From contig JADHSW010000095.1 in NCBI GenBank assembly GCA_016776705.1, forward strand, positions 1 to 10,818: a stretch of DNA of 10,818 nt, in the 5' to 3' direction. Every line of letters begins with the position of its first letter. The first letter of the stretch is position 1. The position numbers were made by a program, and so were the translations under genes. Positions 1 through 6,124 of the stretch are shown here, one piece after another. The notes beneath the pieces are model-generated. The model ran no database searches. It was not told where the DNA came from and saw only the letters and a list, made by a program, of their open reading frames with translations. Source of the stretch: Rhodospirillales bacterium. Its GTDB lineage: Bacteria; Pseudomonadota; Alphaproteobacteria; Rhodospirillales; JABHCV01.

Positions 1-90
1 TGTTCGCCTGATATTTCGAACTTATTCAGGCCTGTGGATAACACCGCCCTTGAGCAGGACGTACGGGTGTGGTCCGATAATCTGCGCTGA
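1..90 (+). CDS. 3' end of an unrecognised upstream gene (partial)
   Basis: Reading frame 1 is open from the window edge to a TGA at 88-90 and gives a plausible C-terminus of 29 residues (ending VRVWSDNLR) with a normal mix of acidic and hydrophobic residues. Frame 2 is also open through this stretch but gives an odd Arg/Cys/Trp-rich peptide, so frame 1 is preferred. I do not recognise the family. It ends 33 bp before the importer ATPase on the same strand, so it may be the first gene of the same transcript. The short length makes this uncertain, and the stretch could instead be intergenic. Confidence 0.4.
   Translation, partial: CSPDISNLFRPVDNTALEQDVRVWSDNLR
50..81 (+). promoter_or_regulatory. 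weak candidate promoter for the importer operon
   Basis: GATAAT at 76-81 matches the sigma-70 -10 consensus at five of six positions. The nearest -35-like element, TTGAGC at 50-55, lies 20 bp away, which is longer than the usual 16-18 bp. It would start transcription near position 88, about 35 nt before the chosen TTG start. It lies inside the probable upstream coding tail, so the operon may instead be read through from upstream. Confidence 0.2.
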
Positions 91-123
91 CTTTAGAAGA
101 TTCTATTGGAATGGAGTTTGAGC

Positions 124-1656
124 TTGAGTGCTCAACGCAAAATGCTGTTTGAAGCCCGGAATATATCCCGCACATTTCCGGGGTGTCTTGCCAACGATGA
201 CATATGCTTAAGCATCGGCGAGGGGGAGATTCATGCCCTGCTGGGTGAAAACGGGGCGGGCAAGAGCACCCTGGTAAGCATTATGTACGGCGTTCTTAAG
301 CAGGACTCCGGTTCCCTTTTCTGGGCGGGGAATCTTGTTGAAGGCATGTCGCCAGCCAAGGCCCGTCAGCTGGGCATCGGCATGGTGTTCCAGCATTTTT
401 CCCTGTTCGAATCATTAAGCGTTCTGGAAAATATCGCCCTGACCATGGATCATGAGCGCGATATGAAACGTTTGTCAGAACGGATTGTCGACGTTTCAAA
501 ATCTTACGGACTGCCCCTTGATCCTGGGGCTCATGTTTTCGAGCTTTCCGTGGGCGAGCGCCAGCGCATAGAAATTGTTCGCTGCCTTCTGCAAGATCCA
601 AAACTGTTGATCCTGGATGAGCCTACGTCCGTGCTGACGCCGCAGGAAGTGGAGCGTTTGTTTGTTACCTTGCGCAAATTGTCTGATGAAGGATGTGCAA
701 TTCTTTATATCAGCCACAAGCTGGATGAAGTTCGCGCCCTGTGCCACGGCGCAACCGTCCTGCGTCAGGGGCGGGTGGTCGGCGAGTGCGAGCCGGCAAA
801 ACATTCGACGCGTGAAATAGCCGAAATGATGATCGGCGCTTCCCTGGCGCCATCGGCCCGCCAGAATGTTTCCGAACCGGGACCCCAGCGCCTTTCGGTC
901 AAGGACGTCACACTGGGGGGGCACGGGGCGAAAAAGCCGGTGCTGCACAATGTGTCGCTTAATGTTCGCGGGGGCGAGATTGTTGGTATTGCCGGGGTCG
1001 CAGGCAACGGGCAGAAGGAACTGATGGCTGTCCTTAGCGGTGAGACCACCCTTGAAGGGGAGCAAGGGTCAATTCAGGTCGACGGGATGGATGTTTCGCT
1101 TTTTGGACCCAAGCGCCGACGCCGACATGGCATGGCTTTTGTGCCGGAAAAACGAAATGGTCACGCGGCGGTGCCGGAACTGGCCTTATTTGAAAATGGG
1201 TTCTTGACGGCCAAAAAGTCGCTGGGGCTAAGTGGCAAAGGTTTGATCAACAGCCGGGCGACACGGCAATTTGCCGGCCGGATTATCGATGATTTTGATG
1301 TTCGCACCACCGGCGCCAATGCCGATGCAAGCTCGCTTTCCGGCGGCAATATGCAAAAATTTATTGTTGGACGTGAAATTTTCCAGAACCCTGGCGTGCT
1401 TGTCGTCTCGCAACCTACCTGGGGTGTGGACCCCGGGGCGGCGCAGGCGATCCATCGCTCCCTGATCGAATTGGCCGACAAGGGTGCAGCGATTGTCGTC
1501 ATCTCCCAGGACTTGGATGAAATATTTTCCTTGTGCGGTATGATTGCGGTTTTATCAGAAGGCAAACTGTCCCAGGCTCGAAAGACCGAGCAGGTCAGCG
1601 TCGAGGAAATCGGGCTACTAATGGGTGGCTTGCATGATCTGGGGGCAGCTTCCTAG
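124..1656 (+). CDS. ABC importer ATP-binding protein, nucleoside/purine (NupA/YufO-like) family
   Basis: Double-cassette ATPase powering a BMP-type importer on the cytoplasmic face of the inner membrane. In the 510-residue product, cassette 1 is complete: Walker A GENGAGKST at 41-49, Q-loop Gln90, signature LSVGE at 141-145, Walker B LLILDEPTS at 161-169 and H-loop His198. Cassette 2 is degenerate: GVAGNGQK at 291-298 replaces Walker A, the signature LSGGNMQK at 405-412 is kept, Walker B reads VVSQPTWGVD (Gln for the catalytic Glu) and the H-loop reads ISQD. As I know this family, a degenerate second cassette is normal. TTG at 124 is chosen because GGAG at 113-116 lies 7 nt upstream. TTG 106 (516 aa) and ATG 142 (504 aa) are alternatives. 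The family fit of the N-terminus begins at about MLFEARNIS, so the first residues are uncertain. It directly abuts the first permease gene. Confidence 0.93.
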   Translation: MSAQRKMLFEARNISRTFPGCLANDDICLSIGEGEIHALLGENGAGKSTLVSIMYGVLKQDSGSLFWAGNLVEGMSPAKARQLGIGMVFQHFSLFESLSVLENIALTMDHERDMKRLSERIVDVSKSYGLPLDPGAHVFELSVGERQRIEIVRCLLQDPKLLILDEPTSVLTPQEVERLFVTLRKLSDEGCAILYISHKLDEVRALCHGATVLRQGRVVGECEPAKHSTREIAEMMIGASLAPSARQNVSEPGPQRLSVKDVTLGGHGAKKPVLHNVSLNVRGGEIVGIAGVAGNGQKELMAVLSGETTLEGEQGSIQVDGMDVSLFGPKRRRRHGMAFVPEKRNGHAAVPELALFENGFLTAKKSLGLSGKGLINSRATRQFAGRIIDDFDVRTTGANADASSLSGGNMQKFIVGREIFQNPGVLVVSQPTWGVDPGAAQAIHRSLIELADKGAAIVVISQDLDEIFSLCGMIAVLSEGKLSQARKTEQVSVEEIGLLMGGLHDLGAAS

Positions 1657-2739
1657 ATGATCAGACTGGAACACCGCGGCCAACATTCCCAAACCATGCT
1701 TTACCTGTCGCCCTTGTTGGCGGTCGTACTGACATTGATATTTGGCACGATCGTCTTCGCCATTCTGGGCAAGGACCCGCTGGTGGCGCTGTACACCTTT
1801 TTTGTTATGCCTTTGACAAACCTGCATGGCGTTAGCGAATTGCTGGTCAAGGCGACGCCACTGGTGCTGATCGGCATCGGCCTTTCAATTGGATTTCGCG
1901 CTAACGTATGGAACATCGGTGCCGAAGGACAATTGACTATCGGCGCGATTTTCGGCGGTGGCCTGGCGATTTATTTCCATGACAGCGACAGCTTATTTCT
2001 GCTGCCGGGCATGATCGTCGCCGGAATTATCGGCGGCATGGTCTGGGCCGCCATACCGGCCTTACTTCGCACTCGTTTTAACGCCAACGAAATCCTGACC
2101 AGCCTGATGCTCAGCTATGTGGCGGTCCTGTTTCTCAGCTATCTGGTGCATGGGCCGTGGCGAGACCCCGGCGGATATAACTTTCCTGAAACCCGTCTGT
2201 TCCCCGACGCAGGAACCCTGCCCACGCTGATTTCGGGAACGCGGGTCCATTTGGGAGGCGTCTTCGCCCTGCTGGTTGTCTTCAGCGGCTGGATTATCCT
2301 CTCCAAGGCGGTGATCGGCCTTCAGCTCAGGGTTGTTGGCCTTGCCCCCGCGGCGGCGCGATTTGCCGGATATAATGAGAATAAACTTATCTGGTTTTCC
2401 CTGCTTCTGAGTGGTGGACTGGCCGGACTGGCGGGGCTTTCCGAAGTGTCGGGAACCATCGGCCAGTTGATCCCGACGATTTCTCCCGGATACGGATTTA
2501 CCGCCATTATCGTCGCCTTTCTGGGGCGCTTGCATCCTGTCGGCGTATTGCTGTCGGGGCTTGTTCTGGCGCTGACGTATCTGGGCGGCGAGATGGCGCA
2601 AATTGAAATCGGCACCCCGGCGGCGGTGACGGGATTGTTCCAGGGGGCCTTGCTGTTTTTCCTTCTTGCTTGTGACGTGCTGACCAACTACCGCCTTCGT
2701 ATCGGGGCCACCCGGGCCGAACGGGGAGGGGTGGCATGA
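1657..2739 (+). CDS. ABC importer permease, NupB/YufP-like (BPD_transp_2)
   Basis: Inner-membrane permease subunit of the BMP-type importer, 360 residues. It is strongly hydrophobic, with roughly nine to ten membrane segments (about 15-37, 62-80, 90-106, 113-137, 146-164, 198-216, 244-262, 280-310 and 322-340). Family marks are FRANVWNIGAEGQ at 80-92, the FNANEILTSLMLSY stretch at 141-154 (probably the coupling region that meets the ATPase) and the glycine-rich SGGLAGLAGL segment at 252-261. The ATG starts on the base after the ATPase stop codon and the only nearby SD-like run is GGGGG 11 nt upstream, so translation is probably coupled. It forms the heterodimeric channel with the next gene's product. 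The purine or nucleoside substrate is inferred from family and context and is not visible in the sequence. Confidence 0.93.
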   Translation: MIRLEHRGQHSQTMLYLSPLLAVVLTLIFGTIVFAILGKDPLVALYTFFVMPLTNLHGVSELLVKATPLVLIGIGLSIGFRANVWNIGAEGQLTIGAIFGGGLAIYFHDSDSLFLLPGMIVAGIIGGMVWAAIPALLRTRFNANEILTSLMLSYVAVLFLSYLVHGPWRDPGGYNFPETRLFPDAGTLPTLISGTRVHLGGVFALLVVFSGWIILSKAVIGLQLRVVGLAPAAARFAGYNENKLIWFSLLLSGGLAGLAGLSEVSGTIGQLIPTISPGYGFTAIIVAFLGRLHPVGVLLSGLVLALTYLGGEMAQIEIGTPAAVTGLFQGALLFFLLACDVLTNYRLRIGATRAERGGVA

Positions 2740-3665
2740 ACGGACTGGATCAATTGACTCCCATTATCCTTACCGTCATCACTGCATCGACGCCCCTGTT
2801 GTTTGCCGCGCTGGGTGAACTGGTGACGGAAAAGTCGGGGGTTCTGAATCTGGGCGTCGAAGGCATGATGGTGATTGGCGCGCTGGCCGCTTTTGCCGTT
2901 ACAACGCAAACCGGCAGCGCAGTTCTGGGAATGGCGGTCGGGGCACTGGCAGGGGCTGGACTGGCGCTGATCTTCGCCTTTCTAACGTTGACAATGTTGG
3001 CCAATCAGGTGGCGACCGGGCTGGCCTTGACCATATTCGGGGTCGGTTTAAGCGCTCTTGCGGGCACTGGCTTCGTTGGAATAGCGCTCACTCCCCTGCA
3101 AAAACTGGATATTCCGGTACTGTCTTCCATCCCGGTGCTGGGACCATTGCTGTTTAATCAGGATGTTCTGGTCTATCTGTCTTTCGCAATGGTCTTCGCG
3201 GTCTACTGGTTTTTGAACGCCACCCGCGCTGGTTTGATTCTTCGCGCCGTGGGCGTTTCTCATGCGTCTGCCCATGCCATTGGCTTGCCGGTCAAACTGA
3301 CGCGTTATCTGGCTACCTTGTTCGGCGGATTAATGGCAGGACTGGGCGGGGCTTATTTGTCGCTTAGCTACACACCAATGTGGGCGGAAAACATGACCGC
3401 CGGGCGGGGATGGATTGCCCTGGCGCTGGTTGTTTTTTCGACCTGGCGACCGGGAAGACTGTTGGCGGGGGCGTATCTATTTGGTTTTATCACGGTCCTG
3501 CAACTGCATGCCCAGGGAGCAGGCTTTGCAGTACCATCGCAGGTGATGTCGATGCTGCCGTATCTTGCGACTATCCTTGTCCTGGTTTTAATTTCTAGGG
3601 ACAAGATCAAAATTATGCAGAATGCACCAGCCAGTCTGGGCAAGCCGTTTCATTCGGCGAAATAG
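2736..3665 (+). CDS. ABC importer permease, NupC/YufQ-like (BPD_transp_2)
   Basis: Second inner-membrane permease of the importer, 309 residues, about eight to nine hydrophobic segments. Diagnostic family stretches are GELVTEKSGVLNLGVEGMM at 27-45, NQVATGLALTIFGVGLSA at 90-107 and TAGRGWIALALVVFSTWRP at 221-239. These match the YufQ/NupC half of the BmpA-NupABC systems rather than the monosaccharide (RbsC) permeases that share the fold. The ATG overlaps the stop of the preceding permease by four bases (ATGA at 2736-2739) and has a good Shine-Dalgarno GGAGG at 2725-2729, so the two channel subunits are probably made in equal amounts. It ends 70 bp before the binding-protein gene, with a terminator-like hairpin between them. 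Confidence 0.93.
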   Translation: MNGLDQLTPIILTVITASTPLLFAALGELVTEKSGVLNLGVEGMMVIGALAAFAVTTQTGSAVLGMAVGALAGAGLALIFAFLTLTMLANQVATGLALTIFGVGLSALAGTGFVGIALTPLQKLDIPVLSSIPVLGPLLFNQDVLVYLSFAMVFAVYWFLNATRAGLILRAVGVSHASAHAIGLPVKLTRYLATLFGGLMAGLGGAYLSLSYTPMWAENMTAGRGWIALALVVFSTWRPGRLLAGAYLFGFITVLQLHAQGAGFAVPSQVMSMLPYLATILVLVLISRDKIKIMQNAPASLGKPFHSAK

Positions 3666-3682
3666 GAAATTTTTCGAACCAA

Positions 3683-3707
3683 GGCAGAAAGGTTCTGCCG
3701 CATTTTT
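3683..3707 (+). terminator. terminator-like hairpin inside the importer operon
   Basis: GGCAGAA (3683-3689) and TTCTGCC (3693-3699) pair perfectly over 7 bp around a 3-nt loop and are followed by GCATTTTT (3700-3707), the layout of an intrinsic terminator. It lies 18 bp after the second permease stop and before the binding-protein gene. It may be a partial terminator or a 3'-end stabilising/processing hairpin that sets unequal expression of the parts. GAACC at 3676-3680 could instead pair with GGTTC at 3691-3695, a structure exclusive with the first, so attenuation is conceivable but unproven. Confidence 0.5.
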
Positions 3708-3735
3708 GTCGTTAACCAAACCTGGAGGTTGTTGA

Positions 3736-4806
3736 ATGTTCCGAAAGATTACACTGGCTGTTGTGGCGGCGGCGTTTGCGCTAAGCACATCAGTTGGAGC
3801 CATCGCAGAAGAAAATAAAGTCGGCTTTATTTATGTTGGCCCCATTGGCGACCATGGCTGGTCATACCGTCATGATGTTGGACGTCTGGCCATCGAAAAG
3901 GCGTTGGGCGACAGGGTAAAGACCAGCTTCATCGAAAGCGTCAAGGAAGGCCCGGATGCTGAGCGTGTTATTCAGCAATTGGCATCCAGCGGTCATAACC
4001 TGATCTTCACCACGTCGTTCGGATTCATGAATCCGACATTGAAGGTCGCCAAACGCTTCCCGAAAGTCAAGTTCGAACACGCAACCGGGTATAAACGCTC
4101 AGACAACCTCTCTACCTATTCCGGGCGCTTTTACGAAGGCCGTTATGTCGCCGGTGTTATTGCCGCTAAAATGACCAAATCCAACGTCGTCGGCTACGTC
4201 GGTTCGTTCCCGATTCCTGAAGTGGTTCGCGGAATTAACGCCTTCTTGCTGGGCGCTCGCTCAATCAACCCGAAAATCACCATCAAGGTTGTCTGGGTCA
4301 GTACCTGGTATGATCCGGGCAAGGAAGCCGATGCAGCCAAGGCCTTGATCGATCAAGGCGCGGACATCATCACCCAGCACACGGATTCTCCGGCACCGCT
4401 TCAGGTCGCCGAAAACCGGGGAGTTTATGGTTTTGGTCAGGCGTCTGACAACCTTCACTTCGCCCCGAAAGCGCAGTTGACGGCAATCATCGATAACTGG
4501 GATAGCTACTATGTCAGCCGCGCCAGGGCGATGCTGGACGGCACCTGGAAATCCCAGGATGTATGGGGTGGCTTCAAGGACGGCATGGTTTCCATGGCGC
4601 CGTTCACCAACATGCCTTCCGATGTGTCGAAGCTGGCGGCGGAAACACAGGCCGCCATTACCAGCGGCAAGCTTCACCCTTTCCAGGGACCGATCAAGGA
4701 CCAGGAAGGCAAGGTTCGCGCCGAAGCCGGTAAAGTCCTGGATGACGGCACCTTGTTGGGCATGAACTGGTACGTCGAGGGGGTCGAGGGTAAATTGCCC
4801 CAGTAA
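3736..4806 (+). CDS. BMP-family periplasmic substrate-binding protein of the ABC importer
   Basis: Soluble receptor that captures the substrate in the periplasm and delivers it to the two permeases; 356 residues, the usual length for the Bmp/Med (COG1744) family. It begins with a Sec signal peptide: Arg-Lys at 3-4, hydrophobic core 6-18, probable cleavage after AIA at 22-24. There is no lipobox cysteine, unlike the lipoprotein PnrA/BmpA forms of Gram-positives and spirochaetes. Family features include GFIYVGPIGDHGWSY at 30-44, the FTTSFGF stretch, YEGRYVAGVIAA, a Gly-Tyr-Val-Gly-Ser strand and a QHTDSPAPLQ segment lining the predicted cleft. The start is supported by GGAGG at 3724-3728, 7 nt before the ATG. 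The gene is last in the operon and followed by a terminator. Ligand is unproven; BMP proteins characterised so far mostly bind nucleosides, and the neighbouring PRT genes suggest a purine. Confidence 0.93.
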   Translation: MFRKITLAVVAAAFALSTSVGAIAEENKVGFIYVGPIGDHGWSYRHDVGRLAIEKALGDRVKTSFIESVKEGPDAERVIQQLASSGHNLIFTTSFGFMNPTLKVAKRFPKVKFEHATGYKRSDNLSTYSGRFYEGRYVAGVIAAKMTKSNVVGYVGSFPIPEVVRGINAFLLGARSINPKITIKVVWVSTWYDPGKEADAAKALIDQGADIITQHTDSPAPLQVAENRGVYGFGQASDNLHFAPKAQLTAIIDNWDSYYVSRARAMLDGTWKSQDVWGGFKDGMVSMAPFTNMPSDVSKLAAETQAAITSGKLHPFQGPIKDQEGKVRAEAGKVLDDGTLLGMNWYVEGVEGKLPQ

Positions 4807-4857
4807 AAATAAAGGGTCCCGTCCTCGTTTTATCTTATGCGGGGGCGGGACTTTATT
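4807..4857. terminator. bidirectional intrinsic terminator between the importer operon and gpt
   Basis: An inverted repeat fills the 51 bp between two convergent genes. The left arm at 4807-4827 (AAATAAAG, a GG bulge, then TCCCGTCCTCG) pairs with the right arm at 4840-4857 (CGGGGGCGGGACTTTATTT), allowing G-T pairs, around a loop of about a dozen bases. The outer AAATAAAG/CTTTATTT parts supply a T-rich tract on either strand, so it can end transcription from both directions. Confidence 0.8.
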
Positions 4858-5346
4858 TCAGTCTTTGCCGACCAGCGGTGCAATGTATTGGGGTTCCGTA
4901 TCCCACGGGAAGAATACCCAGACGTCCTGAGCGACTTCGGAAACAAAAGTATCGACAGTCGGCAAGCCTAGCGGCTTGGCGTAGACTGTGGCGAAATGGC
5001 TTTTGGGCAAAATCTCCCGTGCCTTTTTCGCTGTCGTTCCCGTATCGACCAGATCATCGACCAGCAACCAGCCTTCCCCTTCAACGGCGACCGCCCTTTC
5101 GGGAATCTTCAATACATTGATCGTGCCTTTGAGCTGTTCATCGTAGGTTGAAATACACAGCGTATCAACGACACGGATTTCCATCTCGCGGGCAAGAATA
5201 GCTGCCGGGACCAGGCCGCCCCGCGTCAGGGCGACGATGCCTTCCCATGGACCTTTGCCCATAAGTTTACGGACCAGGTGCTTGGTATCCCGGTGGACCT
5301 CGGCCCAGGAGACATTGTGGGCGATGATGTCGTCGCGAAGCGCCAT
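4858..5346 (-). CDS. gpt: xanthine(-guanine) phosphoribosyltransferase, Gpt-like
   Basis: Cytoplasmic purine salvage enzyme transferring 5-phosphoribose from PRPP to xanthine or guanine (and hypoxanthine less well) to give XMP or GMP. The 162-residue length fits the E. coli Gpt family (152 aa). Visible marks: pyrophosphate-loop VALTRGGLVPAAILARE at 38-54, the CISTYDE segment at 64-70, the PRPP-binding motif LLVDDLVDTGTT at 94-105 and FFPWD at 145-149, whose Trp148 corresponds to the base-stacking Trp of the E. coli PWD motif. The ATG at 5346 has AAAGG 9 nt upstream. It converges with the importer operon across a shared terminator and diverges from a second PRT gene. The exact base preference cannot be read from sequence. 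Confidence 0.93.
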   Translation of the reverse strand: MALRDDIIAHNVSWAEVHRDTKHLVRKLMGKGPWEGIVALTRGGLVPAAILAREMEIRVVDTLCISTYDEQLKGTINVLKIPERAVAVEGEGWLLVDDLVDTGTTAKKAREILPKSHFATVYAKPLGLPTVDTFVSEVAQDVWVFFPWDTEPQYIAPLVGKD

Positions 5347-5385
5347 ATGGGGAAGCCTTTTGAAATGCGGTCAAGTGTGGCCGCG

Positions 5386-5414
5386 ATTAAACAGAAAAGT
5401 GCCGCTTTGGGCAA
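5386..5414 (-). promoter_or_regulatory. candidate sigma-70 promoter of gpt
   Basis: On the minus strand TTGCCC (5414-5409, four of six matches to the -35 consensus) and TTTAAT (5391-5386, five of six to the -10) are separated by exactly 17 bp. Transcription would start near 5379, giving a leader of about 32 nt that includes the AAAGG ribosome binding site. No operator repeat was recognised beside it. Confidence 0.45.
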
Positions 5415-5423
5415 CGGGTGCTT

Positions 5424-5453
5424 TTGGCTGAATGGAAAACGGTCGAATAAAAA
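5424..5453 (+). promoter_or_regulatory. candidate promoter of the Hpt1-like PRT gene
   Basis: TTGGCT (5424-5429) and TAAAAA (5448-5453) each match the sigma-70 hexamers at four of six positions with an 18-bp spacer. It sits back to back with the gpt promoter candidate, the two -35 elements being 9 bp apart, so one regulator bound here could affect both genes. A weaker alternative lies at 5464-5493 (TTGTTT, 18 bp, TAGTTT). Confidence 0.3.
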
Positions 5454-5536
5454 TGGAGACGTCTTGTTTGGATGTTAACTGCGGTGCTAGTTTTGGCGCG
5501 CATCACAGTGGGACACTTCGCGCTCAAGGATCGAAA

Positions 5537-6085
5537 ATGGTCGAAAAAACATTTATTACCGCTCAGCAGCTGTTAGAGGATTCTTTCGCCCTCGGCCACC
5601 GGATTATCGAGTCGGGCTTTCATCCAAATTATATCGTTGGTGTATGGCGTGGCGGCACGCCGGTTGGCATTGCGGTTCAGGAACTTCTCCATTATCACGG
5701 GTATCCTTCCGACCACATTTCAATTCGCACGTCGTCTTATGAAGGCATAGAAAAGCAAAATAAGGATGTTCGGGTTCATGGCCTGCATTACATCATCGAA
5801 AATGTTAATGCCGAGGACTCATTGTTGATCGTTGACGACGTTTTTGATTCTGGCAGAAGTATCCAGGCGATTATTGATAGAATAGCAAGTGTCTCCCGGC
5901 GCAACATGCCGCAAACAATCCGCATCGCAACTGTTTACTACAAACCCAGCAAACGGGTCGTCGAATGCACGCCGGACTACTATATTCATGAAGTCGATGA
6001 GTGGCTGGTGTTCCCGCACGAACTTAATGGCTTGACGCACGATGAAGTCGCGCAAAGCAAACCTGCCGCTTTAGTGAAAATCTAG
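5537..6085 (+). CDS. phosphoribosyltransferase, Hpt1-like (COG2236) family
   Basis: Predicted cytoplasmic type I phosphoribosyltransferase, 182 residues, probably acting on a purine base. Visible motifs are the pyrophosphate loop VGVWRGGTPVG at 34-44, the flexible-loop region RTSSYEG at 64-70, the PRPP-binding motif LLIVDDVFDSGRS at 96-108 and EWLVFPHEL at 155-163, whose aromatic residues should stack on the base. This pattern fits the COG2236 group, which includes yeast Xpt1 and is separate from E. coli Hpt and Gpt. ATG 5537 is chosen because AAGGA at 5526-5530 lies 6 nt upstream and homology begins there; an in-frame ATG at 5432 would add 35 residues with no fold-like features. Ends 35 bp from the convergent FtsZ-family gene. 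Substrate is not determined by sequence. Confidence 0.85.
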   Translation: MVEKTFITAQQLLEDSFALGHRIIESGFHPNYIVGVWRGGTPVGIAVQELLHYHGYPSDHISIRTSSYEGIEKQNKDVRVHGLHYIIENVNAEDSLLIVDDVFDSGRSIQAIIDRIASVSRRNMPQTIRIATVYYKPSKRVVECTPDYYIHEVDEWLVFPHELNGLTHDEVAQSKPAALVKI

Positions 6086-6104
6086 AGAAAGATTAAAAGC
6101 GGGT

Positions 6105-6124
6105 CTGAACGGGGTTTTGTTCAG
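6105..6124. terminator. short hairpin between two convergent genes, possible shared terminator
   Basis: CTGAAC (6105-6110) and GTTCAG (6119-6124) form a perfect 6-bp stem around an 8-nt loop between the Hpt1-like gene and the end of the FtsZ-family gene. It overlaps the FtsZ stop codon at 6121-6123. On the minus strand it is followed after six bases by TTTTAAT; on the plus strand there is no T-run. As a terminator it is weak and may serve the minus strand only. Confidence 0.35.

Noticed and set aside
33..41. Perfect DnaA-box 9-mer (TGTGGATAA)
   Set aside because: A single copy, inside probable coding sequence, with no cluster of boxes, AT-rich unwinding element or origin-type genes nearby. 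One exact 9-mer in nearly 11 kb on two strands is not surprising.
2062..2687. Long minus-strand open frames opposite the permease genes
   Set aside because: Rich in Arg, Gln and Pro with no family resemblance; shadows of GC-rich permease coding sequence.
5432..5536. In-frame ATG 35 codons upstream of the Hpt1-like PRT
   Set aside because: No homology-like content in the extension, it runs through the promoter region, and ATG 5537 has a proper Shine-Dalgarno at 6-nt spacing.
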